Shown one piece after another: positions 42,322 to 52,487 of a stretch of 64,000 bases of DNA. The DNA lies in contig NZ_DS544873.1 in NCBI RefSeq assembly GCF_000154725.1, forward strand, positions 3,385,339 through 3,449,338, written 5' to 3'. A program made the translations under genes and the position numbers. How positions within the stretch are numbered: position 1 is the first letter of the stretch; every line of letters begins with the position of its first letter. Under the pieces are notes generated by a model that saw only the letters and a list, made by a program, of their open reading frames with translations, was not told where the DNA came from and searched no databases. The DNA is from Kordia algicida OT-1 (lineage in GTDB: Bacteria; Bacteroidota; Bacteroidia; Flavobacteriales; Flavobacteriaceae).

Positions 42322-45198
42322 TTATTCTATCAACAAGCGTTTGGTTGCTGTTCCTTTGTTAGAAACTATTTTTACCAAGTATAAAGCGTTTGTTAATTCT
42401 GAAACATCAAATGTATGTCCGGCAGCAAAACTACCTTCAAATGTTTTGATTTGCTTTCCAGTAATATCGTAAATCTGAACTTCTTGTACGTTTTTGTCTA
42501 GTTTAAAACTGTCGGAAGCAGGATTTGGATATAATGAAATTGTGCTTGTTGTATTTTGAAATTCTTCTGTACTTAAAATTGATTGCTGATTTCCAAAGAT
42601 TCTAAATTGTCCCGCAGGAATTGCAATTGGATCTGCCGTATTGGTTACTAAGATGCTAGTTGCGCCTGTTTCGTCCATTAAGTCGTACCAAACACCATTA
42701 TATGGAAAGTCTGGAACAATTGTTAAATCTGCTACAGAGAAATTACACAAAATCACTACATTCTTTAAATCTGTTGCAGGAATATTGTCATCCCAAATAT
42801 AAATACGTTGTCGAATGTCATTAATATAAGGACTTATAGAATAGTTTCCTTCAAATACAGGTTCTGCAACTTTTAGGTTGATGATACGCGCCCAATCGTT
42901 ATAGATTTTTGCTCGGTTTGCATCTGCCAACCAGTTATCTGTCCATTGTGGTTGTGGTTTGGTATCTAATTTACAATCGCCAGGCGCTGGATCGCTTGGT
43001 GTATTTACTGTTCCGTTGTTGCAAGTAAAGATAGAGTTCTCCATTCCTAAAGCACCAAAATGCCAAATCATTTTTGGACCTGGAATTGTCAATGACGCTG
43101 CGCCTAGCGCAGACATTCTTGATAATGCCGTGTTTAAATCTTGTACGTTGTGAGACGATAATGCGGTGTTTCCAAATTGTAGGTTTCTGTACATTAATCG
43201 TTCTTCATCATGACTTTCTGCATAACCGATGAGTCTAGGTCCGTTAAAACCTCTACTGTTGTGTCCCATACGAGAAATATCTGCATTTGATGCATAACCC
43301 ATTGTTAATTGGTTGTACTGATCGGTCATTTTTCCCCACATCATTATTCCTTTACCTTCACCTAAACGATAATCTGCCCATTCTTTTTCTTCGTTGTCTT
43401 GTCCTAAATGTTCAAAGATCACATAATGTGTATCATCCAAACTCCAAGAATAGTCAGCGTATTGTTTTAAAATAGCCACACGATCGTTTCGGTAACCGTT
43501 GGTACAACCTTCGTCGCTGGCAGTACATTCTTGTGTGAATCCTTTGGTTAAATCCCAACGGAAACCATCAATTTTATATTCTTCAATCCAATGTTTTACC
43601 ACGCGTTCTGTGTAATATTGCGTTCTTGATTGTTGGTGATTAAAGTCAGAACCAACACTGTAACTGTGTGTTGCTACTTGATTGAAGTATGGATTTTCTG
43701 AGCTTGGTTCTCCCCAACCATCATTGTCAGGATCGTTCATCCACATACGCACCATTGGGTTTCTTCCGAAAGCATGATTTAAAGCTACATCTAAGATTAC
43801 GGCAATTCCGTTTTGATGACATAAGTCTACGAATTCTTTGAATTTGTCTGCCGTTCCGTAGTATTTGTCTAAAGCTAAATGGAAAGACGTGTTGTATCCC
43901 CAACTTTCATTGCCTTCAAATTCCATGATTGGCATTAACTGAATGGCATTTATGTTTAAGTTTTTGAAGTAATCGATACGATCAATTAAGTTTTGATAAT
44001 TTCTATCGGCATCAAAATCACGAATTAATACTTCGTATACGATTAGGTCTTCTTTCTTTGGTTTTGTAAAGTTTTGTACTTGCCAATTGTAAGGTGTTTG
44101 TCCTGTTTGTAATACCGTTACTTCACGTTCTTGTCCCGCAGGATAAGTTGGAAGGTTTGGATATGTTGATGCAGGAATAAAAGGATCGTCAAAAGGCGAT
44201 AATACTAATGTAGAATATGGATCTGCTGTTTTTACTAACGATGGTGAATTCGCTATTGGCGTTTCGTCAATTACCCAATATTGATAGGTGTAGTTTTGTC
44301 CTGGCGTTAATCCACTGATTTCCAACCAGAATTTTCCTGTAGTTCCATCTTTTTTCATTGCGTAGCTTCCGTCAGGTTGCCAGTTGTTAAAACTTCCTGC
44401 AATGTATACAAAGTCTTTGTTTGGCGCATCTAACACCAACGTTGCTTTTGATGTGTCGGCGTTGTAGTTAATTCCGTCTTCTAAGCCTGCTGGTAATGAT
44501 TCTGTAACCGTTCCAGGGTTGATGATAACATTAAAGTTTTTGGTAATTGTTGTTCCGCTAAGTGTAACTTCTAATGCGTAGTTTTTATTTTCAGTGATGT
44601 TTGTATCTGTGTATGAATATGAAGTACCACTGTTTGAATTGATGGTTGCTCCGTTTGCTTTTAGTACATACGTTGCACTTCCACCTGTGTTGTTTGCTGT
44701 GATAGTAAGGTTTGAACCTGAGGCTAAAATGGTTGTACTTCCATCATCTGGCGTTACTAATGTTGATTGAAACGCTCCTACATCAAAGAAGAAATCGTTA
44801 CAACCTGTTGCTTTTAGCTCTTGTCCTCCGTTTTCATTACGAAAAACCATTCCCATTTTTGTAATGGTGGCAGCTTGAGCGCTAGTTAATCCGTAGTATG
44901 TTTCTGGAACAAGAGTAATTTGCCATAATCCGCCGCCCATATCGGTCATTTCTCCTACACCATCATCTTGTCCCCAATTTCCAACAACATACGTCCAAGG
45001 ATTGGCGTCTGTTCCAACTCCAGAATGCAAGTATACTTTATTTGGATTGTTGATTCCGTCGCAGTCTGTTGCCGAACTATTAATATCTACTGTAATCGTT
45101 ATTGATTGGTTTACCTCAAAAGGTGATGGCGTAATGGTTACTTGACCAAACGCAATACTTGCAAACAATAAACATAATATGTGTAATTTTTTTTTCAT
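42322..45198 (-). CDS. Secreted GH13 alpha-amylase with T9SS domain
   Basis: A 958-residue secreted protein: signal peptide (1-18, ASIAFGQ), two beta-sandwich modules including a starch-binding-like or CBM48-like region (VYIAGSFNNWQPDGSYAM), a GH13 barrel (about 380-800) and a C-terminal T9SS sorting domain (about 885-958, ISLYPNPASDSFKLDKN to TATKRLLIE). The catalytic residues are Asp549 in KIDGFRWDLTKGF, Glu596 in YVIFEHLGQ and Asp664 in GYAESHDEERL. It would cut starch outside the cell for uptake by SusCD. It is the final minus-strand gene of the sus set. Confidence 0.95.
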   Translation of the reverse strand: MKKKLHILCLLFASIAFGQVTITPSPFEVNQSITITVDINSSATDCDGINNPNKVYLHSGVGTDANPWTYVVGNWGQDDGVGEMTDMGGGLWQITLVPETYYGLTSAQAATITKMGMVFRNENGGQELKATGCNDFFFDVGAFQSTLVTPDDGSTTILASGSNLTITANNTGGSATYVLKANGATINSNSGTSYSYTDTNITENKNYALEVTLSGTTITKNFNVIINPGTVTESLPAGLEDGINYNADTSKATLVLDAPNKDFVYIAGSFNNWQPDGSYAMKKDGTTGKFWLEISGLTPGQNYTYQYWVIDETPIANSPSLVKTADPYSTLVLSPFDDPFIPASTYPNLPTYPAGQEREVTVLQTGQTPYNWQVQNFTKPKKEDLIVYEVLIRDFDADRNYQNLIDRIDYFKNLNINAIQLMPIMEFEGNESWGYNTSFHLALDKYYGTADKFKEFVDLCHQNGIAVILDVALNHAFGRNPMVRMWMNDPDNDGWGEPSSENPYFNQVATHSYSVGSDFNHQQSRTQYYTERVVKHWIEEYKIDGFRWDLTKGFTQECTASDEGCTNGYRNDRVAILKQYADYSWSLDDTHYVIFEHLGQDNEEKEWADYRLGEGKGIMMWGKMTDQYNQLTMGYASNADISRMGHNSRGFNGPRLIGYAESHDEERLMYRNLQFGNTALSSHNVQDLNTALSRMSALGAASLTIPGPKMIWHFGALGMENSIFTCNNGTVNTPSDPAPGDCKLDTKPQPQWTDNWLADANRAKIYNDWARIINLKVAEPVFEGNYSISPYINDIRQRIYIWDDNIPATDLKNVVILCNFSVADLTIVPDFPYNGVWYDLMDETGATSILVTNTADPIAIPAGQFRIFGNQQSILSTEEFQNTTSTISLYPNPASDSFKLDKNVQEVQIYDITGKQIKTFEGSFAAGHTFDVSELTNALYLVKIVSNKGTATKRLLIE

Positions 45199-45290
45199 CT
45201 GTTTCTTTTTTTTCAGATGGAATATGTTGCGTGATTTTGCTACACAACCTATTTCATAGCTATTATTTAAATGCTTTCTTGTATAAGATA

Positions 45291-45323
45291 AAAAAGGCTG
45301 TAACTAATTGTTACAGCCTTTTT
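45291..45323 (-). terminator. Terminator between susE and the amylase gene
   Basis: AAAAAGGCTGTAAC and GTTACAGCCTTTTT form a 14-bp stem, so susCDE and the amylase are probably separate or attenuated transcripts. Confidence 0.85.
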
Positions 45324-45337
45324 GATTGATCGTTGAA

Positions 45338-46399
45338 TTAATTAAGTGTCAATGTATATGTATATTCTCTTGGATTGCTTAGGTCTAAGACTACTGTGTA
45401 GTTTCCTGCTGCTGGAACGGCAATATTGTCTCCTCCTGGATTCAATTTTCCATCAGCTCCTGTATCTCCGTAGTTCCAATCCCAACCGTCGTTTGCTCTG
45501 AATTTGATTTCGTCTGCAGTTAAATCAATTGTAATAGAGAATGTTTGCGTTGCTGGATCATACGTCATATCGTTATCACTGTCCCAACCTGTTGGTGTTC
45601 CTGATCCGATAAGTCCCCAGTTTGAATACTGAGTTGCACTGTATGTTAGGTTTTCAGTATCTACTTGTAATAAGTAGTATCCTGGCGTTGCTGGTACGTT
45701 AGATTCTCCGTCATCTGTTAATATTCCTGAGAAGCTTCCATCATCTCCCCAATCTAAGTTACCCCAAGCAAAGTTTCCTGCGTCATCTGGAGCAACAAAT
45801 TTGTATTCTGTTTCTAACCAAACATATCCTTCATAATCAGAAGCTCCAAAATCAGAAGCTGCCAATCTTGGTGCTGTTCCTGGATCCCATCCTTGGTGAT
45901 TTCCTGGAACCGCAATTTTTGGTAATGAAGTTGTGTATGGAGTTACGCTAATTGTAAGTACTTCCGAAACTTGTTGTTGAGCATCTTGTGTTCCGATAGA
46001 AGAAACAATACGAACGTCTACATCTCCAGCTATAAATGGACTTAATCCTAATCCTATTGCCGCATCATTTAATTGCGTGTGTGTCCAAGAAAGAAATCTT
46101 TCATTTGTAGAACCCGCATTAACTGGTGCTGCAAATTCTGTTCCGCCTAGAGCAATTTCTACATCGTATGTTACAGCTGTTTGTGTATCATAATCTGCAT
46201 CATCCCACACAAGTGTAGTTGCTACATCTTGAGCATTATCAGCATTTAAGATTAAAGCCGTTCCTGATGCAGGAGTTCGTAATTCTGGTCCACCTTGAGG
46301 AGAAGCAATGATTAGGTTGTCATCATCGCTACACGCGTTGAATCCAACAAAGGCTACGATTGCTAAAAAGCCTGCTGATATTTTATTTAATTTTTTCAT
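45338..46399 (-). CDS. SusE/SusF-like starch-binding outer membrane lipoprotein
   Basis: A 353-residue lipoprotein (signal ending VGFNACSDDD, Cys23). The N-terminal part is a SusE-like Ig domain with PELRTPASGTALILNADNAQDVATTLVWDDADYDTQTAVTYDVEIA, and the C-terminal carbohydrate-binding modules contain APRLAASDFGASDYEGYVWL and a repeat of W-x-L-I-G-SGTPTGWDSD. Such proteins bind maltodextrins on the cell surface. It lies 12 bases downstream of the SusD gene, and a terminator follows. Confidence 0.88.
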   Translation of the reverse strand: MKKLNKISAGFLAIVAFVGFNACSDDDNLIIASPQGGPELRTPASGTALILNADNAQDVATTLVWDDADYDTQTAVTYDVEIALGGTEFAAPVNAGSTNERFLSWTHTQLNDAAIGLGLSPFIAGDVDVRIVSSIGTQDAQQQVSEVLTISVTPYTTSLPKIAVPGNHQGWDPGTAPRLAASDFGASDYEGYVWLETEYKFVAPDDAGNFAWGNLDWGDDGSFSGILTDDGESNVPATPGYYLLQVDTENLTYSATQYSNWGLIGSGTPTGWDSDNDMTYDPATQTFSITIDLTADEIKFRANDGWDWNYGDTGADGKLNPGGDNIAVPAAGNYTVVLDLSNPREYTYTLTLN

Positions 46400-46411
46400 T
46401 TGTGAATTTTT

Positions 46412-47995
46412 TTAATAACCTGGGTTTTGAGTTAAGTTAGGGTTTGCAGTAATATCTGTAGATGGAATTGGGAATAAATCTCTGAATGATTCTGTTGTTG
46501 TTCCATTTTCAACATTTCCTTTCCATGGCCATATACCTTGATCTGAGAATTGCCCGAAGCGAATTAAATCTGTTCTTCTGTGTGCTTCCCAGTGGAGTTC
46601 TCTTGAACGTTCTGATAATAAGAATTCATCTGTAATTTCAGAGAATCCACCAATTGGGTTTGCATTAGAACGTTGTCTTACTAAGTTTACGTATTGTACG
46701 GCCAATCCTTGATCGCCTGTTCCGCTTCTTTTTACAGCTTCTGCATACATTAAGTACGCGTCTGCTAAACGGAATACTGGGAAATCTGTATCGATAAAGT
46801 CTCCTGAAGCATCAGATCCTGGTACTCCTTCACTTGTTACATTTTTGTATTTTTCAACAGCATATCCATCATTAAAGTTGAATACATCTGCAATTTCTAA
46901 TTCTTGTCCATCTGTAAAGAAGTTTGCTCTGTCATCAACAGATGAAGCTCCATTAGGAAATTGATTTACCAATGCTTTGGTTGTTCTGATTCCGCCCCAA
47001 CCTCCGTTGATACCGAATTCTGCTGCACTCATGTTTCCTCCAACTGGTGCATGAACTAAGAATGTCATTGCTCCGAATCCTTGAGTATTTAATCCATCAG
47101 AGTTGAAAGAGAAAATCATTTCGTTTTGCGCTCCGTTGGTGTCATTGTCTGCTAAGAACAATTCGTCGTAGTCATCATGAAGCATGTAACCTGCACTAAT
47201 AATGTTTTCTAAGTACGGAATTGCTTGTGCACTTTGATCTGTTCCTGTATACACTTCTGCATTTAAGTGTAGTTTTGCCAATAACATCCAAACGGCTGCT
47301 TTGTCTGCGCGTCCGTAAACGTTTTGGCGTGCATCGATCATTATTGGCTCAATTTCGTTTAATTCAGCTACAATAAAGTCAAATACTTCTTGTCTGCTTC
47401 CTTGTACTGGTAAGAATGCTCCAATAGGATCTTCTTCAGTTACAAAAGGAACATTTCCGAACATATCGATTGCGTGCCAGTAGCTTAACGCTCTTAAGAA
47501 ACGAACCTCAGCTTTATAAGCTGCTGGTAAGAATTCTGATTCTGGTACATCTGCAGTTGCTCTTAAAAATTCATTTGAGATTGAAATCTGAAAATAAATT
47601 CTGTTATACATTGCTGTGATAAATTCATTGGCTGGCGTCCATACTTGCCAGTTAAGGTCATGAATTGTTCCGTCATTCCAAGCAATTAATGCTTCATCTG
47701 TAGTTAATTGTTGGTGTTTCCAATATTGTCTTAAGTAGTTTGAAAACCCTTCGTCAATTCCTGTAATATCAGGATTACCTGCTGGACCTTGTTGTCCACT
47801 CACTACAAAACCTGCATATATTCTTGCAAGGAATTGTTCGTATGCTGCAGGATCGTCAAATACATCTGCTGCTGACTGTTCTACTATTGGTTCTAAGTCT
47901 AGTTCGCTTTCACAAGACGTGAATCCTATGCTTGCCACTAGCAATAGCAGTACAATACCTATACGATTTGATTGTTTTCTCATTGTTTTCATCAT
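46412..47995 (-). CDS. susD: SusD/RagB family outer membrane nutrient-binding lipoprotein
   Basis: A 527-residue lipoprotein (signal ending IGFTSCESELD, Cys28). It has the typical SusD helical TPR-like start (EQFLARIYAGFV), the C-terminal VQYVNLVRQRSNANPIG and the RSRELHWEAHRRTDLIRFGQF motif, with the PIPSTDITANPNLTQNPGY terminus. It forms the lid over the SusC channel encoded next to it and would bind maltooligosaccharides here. A gap of 12 bases separates it from susE and about 22 from susC. Confidence 0.95.
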   Translation of the reverse strand: MMKTMRKQSNRIGIVLLLLVASIGFTSCESELDLEPIVEQSAADVFDDPAAYEQFLARIYAGFVVSGQQGPAGNPDITGIDEGFSNYLRQYWKHQQLTTDEALIAWNDGTIHDLNWQVWTPANEFITAMYNRIYFQISISNEFLRATADVPESEFLPAAYKAEVRFLRALSYWHAIDMFGNVPFVTEEDPIGAFLPVQGSRQEVFDFIVAELNEIEPIMIDARQNVYGRADKAAVWMLLAKLHLNAEVYTGTDQSAQAIPYLENIISAGYMLHDDYDELFLADNDTNGAQNEMIFSFNSDGLNTQGFGAMTFLVHAPVGGNMSAAEFGINGGWGGIRTTKALVNQFPNGASSVDDRANFFTDGQELEIADVFNFNDGYAVEKYKNVTSEGVPGSDASGDFIDTDFPVFRLADAYLMYAEAVKRSGTGDQGLAVQYVNLVRQRSNANPIGGFSEITDEFLLSERSRELHWEAHRRTDLIRFGQFSDQGIWPWKGNVENGTTTESFRDLFPIPSTDITANPNLTQNPGY

Positions 47996-48017
47996 TGTGT
48001 GTATTTGGTATTACTTA

Positions 48018-50942
48018 TTATAAGTTCAAATTGATTCCCATTAATATGTTTCTTGATCTTGGATAGAAGTTGTTGTCAATTCCTCCATTGATTTCAGGAT
48101 CTAATCCATCGTAATCAGTAATTACAAATAGGTTTTGTCCTGTTGCATACACTCTCATGCGTACGTCTTTAAAGACGTTATCAAGACTGTAACCTATTGT
48201 TAGGTTGTCTAATTTTAAGAAAGAAGCATCTTGCACGTAGTAATCAGAGAATAGTTGCTGATTTTGGAATCCTGTATCAAGAATTGATGAGTTTACATTA
48301 TTGATAGAGTTTGCACCGAATAATGATTGTACATTTCCTGTGTTAGACGCTACATTATTATATGCAAAGTTACCTAAACTTGCTCTCATTGTAAAACTAA
48401 AGTCAAAATTACCGTATTGCATGTTAGAATTGAAACCTAATACGGCATCTGGATTTGGGCTTTTATATCTGTATCTGTCATCTGTATCAACTACTCCATC
48501 ACCGTTAATATCTACATACGCTCCTTCAATTGGCGCACCATTTGCATCATATATTTGTTTATATACAAAGAAAGAGTTTGCTTCATACCCAACAGAGTTG
48601 ATTTGAATTGTGTTACCTACTCCACCTGCAATTCCTCCTGTTGGAGATCCTGGTGATGTTGGATCGTCTGTTAAGAATAGTTTTGTGATTTCGTTGTCAA
48701 AGAATGAAACATTGAAGTTGGTATTCCATGAGAAGTTTTCATTTTCAACGATGGCAGCATTCAAGTTGATTTCCAGACCTCTATTTTCTAAGTTACCAAC
48801 ATTTGTAAACAAAGCGTTTGATAAGTTTGTTCCTGCTGGTACTGGAATAAAGTTGATTAAGTCTTCTACTTTACGCTCATATACTTCTACCGAACCTGTT
48901 AAACGATCGTTGAAAAACCCAAAGTCTAAACCAAGGTTGATTGTTTTTGAACGTTCCCAACGTAAGTTTTCATCATATTCTTCTGGACGAATTGTTGTTA
49001 CAAATCGTGGTGATCCATCTGAGTTATACCCAAATTGGTATTGTACTTGTCCATCTCCTGTTGTGTAACGTGGAATGTATCCGTAGTCTTGACCAAATTC
49101 TTGCTGTCCAGTTTCTCCGTATCCAGCTCTAAGTTTTAATTGAGAGAATACTTTTGAATCTTTCATGAAGTTTTCATCGATAATGTTCCATCCAACAGAA
49201 ACTCCTCCAAAGAAGTCAGAACGATCATCTGGATTTAAACGAGATGAACTATCATTTCTAAGATTTAAAGTCACTAAGTATTTGTTATCGTATGCAAAGT
49301 TCAGTCTACCAAAATATGATTCTAAAGCATTTTCTGTTTTAAAAACGTTGCCTGTAACTTGTCCAACTCCAGGTGTATTTAGAAATCGGTTTGATCTGTA
49401 GAAACTTTGGAACGAGTGACCAACAGTTAAGTCGATCGTACTTTTAATGCTTTCAATATCTTTCTTATAGTTTGCATATAAGTCTAATAGTCTACTTCTG
49501 TTTAATGTACTATTTGTTCCAATTAAACCATCTGTATTAGAGTTTGAAGCAGCAGTTGCAGGAATGACTAAGTTTCCGTCTACTTCAAAATAATCATAAC
49601 CACCTTTTGCTGTTAATTTCAAATCTCTAAAGAATGGTAATGTATAGTCAATTTTTAAACTTCCTGTACTTCTTTTTGTATCTGCTGTATTGCTATATAA
49701 TTCTAGCAAAGCAACTGGGTTACGAACAGCAATTGTGTTGATAGAACCGTCGTTGTTCACATTTTCCGTATATCCGCCAAAAGGACTATTCGGGTCAAAT
49801 ACAGATTGCGTAGGATCAAAAGAAACGGCTGCTCCAATGGCACCTTGATTTCCAAAAGTATCATCTATCAATGCACCTAATACATTTGCTTCAATTCTTA
49901 AATCGTCGTCTAATAATCGTTGAATAAATTTAACAGAACCTGTCCAACGATTAACTTTAGAGTTTCTCAATGTTCCTTCTTGGCTTACATATCCAATAGA
50001 AGCTCTGAAGTTCGAATTGTCAAAACCTCCAGAAACAGTTACGTTTGTATCTGTTGTTAAAGAACCTCTATAAATTTGATCTTGCCAATCAGTACTTGAA
50101 TTCCCTAAATCACTTATTTGATTTGCGTTTCCGTTTGCCAATACCAAGTCTCTAAACTGTGTTGATGATAATACATCTACTTCATTTACATTATTTCCAA
50201 CTGAAGTGTAATGGTTTACGTTAAAGTTTAACTGACCAGATTTTCCTGTCTTAGTCGTAATTAAAATAACACCACCTGTTGCTCTCGATCCGTAGATAGA
50301 AGCTGCAGAGGCATCTTTTAATACTGTGAATGACTCAATATCATTGGCGTTGATGTAATTTAATCCACTATTTCCTTGATCTAACGGAACTCCATCAACT
50401 ACAATTAAAGGAGCAGAACTCGCAGATAACGAAGAAACTCCACCTCTAATTTTGATAGCAGAACCAGAACCTGGTGCTCCACTTGGTGGTGTTACTTGTA
50501 CTCCGGCAGTTTTACCAGCAATTAATTGTTCAGGAGAAACGATTGCTCCACCATTAAAGTCTTCTGACGTTACCGATTCAACAGCTCCAGTTACATCTTT
50601 CTTTACAGCAGAACCATATCCTACTACGACAACCTCATCAAGTGTAGAGGCATCTTCTTCTAGTGCTACATTTACAGTAGCTTGTCCTGTATACGGAATT
50701 TCCTGAGTTTTGTAGCCCACATACGTGAATACGATGGTTTGACCATTCGTAGCAGTTATTTGATACTTACCATCAAAATCGGTTGTGGTTCCAGTAGATG
50801 TACCTTTAAGAACTACATTTACTCCTAATAATGGAGTGCCTGTAGATTGCTCAGTAACAACACCTGTCACTTTTGTTTGGGCAAGCATTCCGATGGGAAT
50901 TAAAAAAGCCAAAAACAAAATAAATTTTTGCATTTTCTTCAT
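48018..50942 (-). CDS. susC: SusC/RagA family TonB-linked outer membrane transporter
   Basis: A 974-residue protein with signal peptide (FILFLAFLIPIGMLAQ), a carboxypeptidase-regulatory-like domain (VTGVVTEQSTGTPLLGVNV), a plug with DEVVVVGYGSAVKKDVTGAVESV and a beta-barrel with many aromatic strands ending YPRSRNILMGINLNL. It imports maltodextrins across the outer membrane, powered by TonB. The ATG at 50942 is preferred over a TTG-initiated frame 18 codons longer. A consensus promoter and a LacI-type palindrome lie 150 to 200 bases upstream. Confidence 0.95.
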   Translation of the reverse strand: MKKMQKFILFLAFLIPIGMLAQTKVTGVVTEQSTGTPLLGVNVVLKGTSTGTTTDFDGKYQITATNGQTIVFTYVGYKTQEIPYTGQATVNVALEEDASTLDEVVVVGYGSAVKKDVTGAVESVTSEDFNGGAIVSPEQLIAGKTAGVQVTPPSGAPGSGSAIKIRGGVSSLSASSAPLIVVDGVPLDQGNSGLNYINANDIESFTVLKDASAASIYGSRATGGVILITTKTGKSGQLNFNVNHYTSVGNNVNEVDVLSSTQFRDLVLANGNANQISDLGNSSTDWQDQIYRGSLTTDTNVTVSGGFDNSNFRASIGYVSQEGTLRNSKVNRWTGSVKFIQRLLDDDLRIEANVLGALIDDTFGNQGAIGAAVSFDPTQSVFDPNSPFGGYTENVNNDGSINTIAVRNPVALLELYSNTADTKRSTGSLKIDYTLPFFRDLKLTAKGGYDYFEVDGNLVIPATAASNSNTDGLIGTNSTLNRSRLLDLYANYKKDIESIKSTIDLTVGHSFQSFYRSNRFLNTPGVGQVTGNVFKTENALESYFGRLNFAYDNKYLVTLNLRNDSSSRLNPDDRSDFFGGVSVGWNIIDENFMKDSKVFSQLKLRAGYGETGQQEFGQDYGYIPRYTTGDGQVQYQFGYNSDGSPRFVTTIRPEEYDENLRWERSKTINLGLDFGFFNDRLTGSVEVYERKVEDLINFIPVPAGTNLSNALFTNVGNLENRGLEINLNAAIVENENFSWNTNFNVSFFDNEITKLFLTDDPTSPGSPTGGIAGGVGNTIQINSVGYEANSFFVYKQIYDANGAPIEGAYVDINGDGVVDTDDRYRYKSPNPDAVLGFNSNMQYGNFDFSFTMRASLGNFAYNNVASNTGNVQSLFGANSINNVNSSILDTGFQNQQLFSDYYVQDASFLKLDNLTIGYSLDNVFKDVRMRVYATGQNLFVITDYDGLDPEINGGIDNNFYPRSRNILMGINLNL

Positions 50943-51097
50943 TTGTTTAGTTTTTATTTTCAAAATTGTCGTAAAATAATCACGTATTTTTTCCAATTAT
51001 TTCTGAATTTTTTTTGACAAAATCCGTGTTATTTTTGATTAAATACTCTTATATTTTCACCTCTCGATGTTAAAACTATGTAAAATTTAAGTAAATC

Positions 51098-51138
51098 AAA
51101 ATCTAGGCATAACTTTTGGTACTACGCAAACGTTTTCG
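51098..51138 (-). promoter_or_regulatory. susC promoter overlapped by a LacI-type operator
   Basis: On the minus strand TTTG (51127-51130) and TAGATTTT (51098-51105) are spaced 21 bases apart. The -33 TTTG is contained in the near-palindrome CGAAAACGTTTGCG (51125-51138), whose centre CG and AAACGTTT core fit LacI-family operators. Binding would block the promoter. The LacI gene starts 108 bases to the right. Confidence 0.6.
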
Positions 51139-51245
51139 TGTTGAAAACTTTTGTAAACATTAGGTTTTATCCAATTAAAACAGTGTATTTTTAACAAAAA
51201 AATAAAAATTCGTAGCTTTAATTATTGATCTTATAATAAACCCTT

Positions 51246-52286
51246 ATGAAGCGAAAAGTAACTCTCAAACAAATAGCCAAAGAATTAGACGTTTCAGTAT
51301 CAACTGTTTCGAAAGCTTTAAGGAATAGTAAAGAAATAAGTTTAGACACCAGAAGCAAAGTGCAAGCGTTTGCAAAACTTTATAATTACCGCCCAAATAA
51401 TATTGCCTTAAGTTTAAAAAATAAGCGAACCAAAACCATTGGTGTCATTATTCCTGAAATTGTGCATCACTTTTTCTCCAAAGTGATTAGCGGCATTGAA
51501 AAAGAAGCCAACAATAGAGGTTATAATGTTATTATTGGATTGTCGAATGAATCGTTTGATAAAGAAGTAATTAACATTGAAATGCTTGCCAACGGTAGTA
51601 TTGACGGATTTATCTTGTCAGTTGCTAAAGAAACGTTACTCTTACAAGATTACCATCATTTTTATGAAACCATCAATCAAGGAATGCCAATTGTAATGTT
51701 TGATAGAGTTGTGAACGAAATTGCCTGTGATAAGGTTGTGGTTGATGATAAACTAGGCTCTAAAAAAGCAGTTGCCAAATTGATTGATAGTGGATGCGAA
51801 AACATTGCGCTCATCACAACTAAAGATTATGTAAACGTCGGAAAGCTCAGAACACAAGGCTATCTAGAAGCATTGGAAGAACATAAAATTACGCCAAAAT
51901 CTTCACTCATTATCAAAGTAGAAGAAAACAAAGACAAGGAAATTGAGATTGAAACCTTAGAAAAAGAAATTTCTGCCTTGCTTGACAAAGAAAAATCGAT
52001 TGACGGAATATTTGCCGTAAACGAGCTCTACGCAATTACTGCGATGAAAATTGCCATTAATAAAGGATATAAAATTCCAGAAAACATGTCTATTGTTGCT
52101 TTTACAGATGGCGTTTTATCAAAACATGCCATTCCTTCATTAAGCACAATAAGTCAGCATGCAGTGGAAATGGGCGAGAAATCGGCAACGATGTTAATTG
52201 ACAAATTAGAAGAACTAGTTGATGAAGAAAAATATCAAACAGAAGTCATAAATACCACATTAATAGAGCGTGACACTACACGATAA
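51246..52286 (+). CDS. LacI family transcriptional regulator
   Basis: A 346-residue repressor. The N-terminal HTH reads VTLKQIAKELDVSVSTVSKALRNSKEISLDTRSKVQAFAKLYNYRPN, and a periplasmic-binding-like sensor domain (about 62-340) has IGVIIPEIVHHFFSKVISGIEKEA, NIALITTKDYVN and DGIFAVNELYAI. It sits divergently between susCDE and the maltose-use genes, the usual place for a MalR-type regulator of both. The effector is probably maltose or a maltodextrin, by context only. Confidence 0.92.
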   Translation: MKRKVTLKQIAKELDVSVSTVSKALRNSKEISLDTRSKVQAFAKLYNYRPNNIALSLKNKRTKTIGVIIPEIVHHFFSKVISGIEKEANNRGYNVIIGLSNESFDKEVINIEMLANGSIDGFILSVAKETLLLQDYHHFYETINQGMPIVMFDRVVNEIACDKVVVDDKLGSKKAVAKLIDSGCENIALITTKDYVNVGKLRTQGYLEALEEHKITPKSSLIIKVEENKDKEIEIETLEKEISALLDKEKSIDGIFAVNELYAITAMKIAINKGYKIPENMSIVAFTDGVLSKHAIPSLSTISQHAVEMGEKSATMLIDKLEELVDEEKYQTEVINTTLIERDTTR

Positions 52287-52487
52287 CATAGTGATTTTCA
52301 GGCGTGAAACTGTTAAAATTTCAAGAAAATCTCTATGAGATTTATAATTTTATGATGGCTGTTTCAAAAAAACACCTATATTTACAGCATAAAAATCAAG
52401 ACTTATATTTTTACCTCTCACCCAAAAAGTAAGTTTTGATAAGTCTTAGCGCTTATCGTATAGAGTACTAACTAATACATTACGATA

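Noticed and set aside
48301-50979. Plus-strand frames opposite susC
   Set aside because: They are shadows of a long conserved gene on the other strand; none shows a domain or a separate promoter.
52438-52457. GATAAG/CTTATC inverted pair before the MFS gene as a second LacI operator
   Set aside because: The core (AGCGCT) differs from the AAACGTTT core before susC, and the arms are only six bases, so I cannot claim they bind the same protein.
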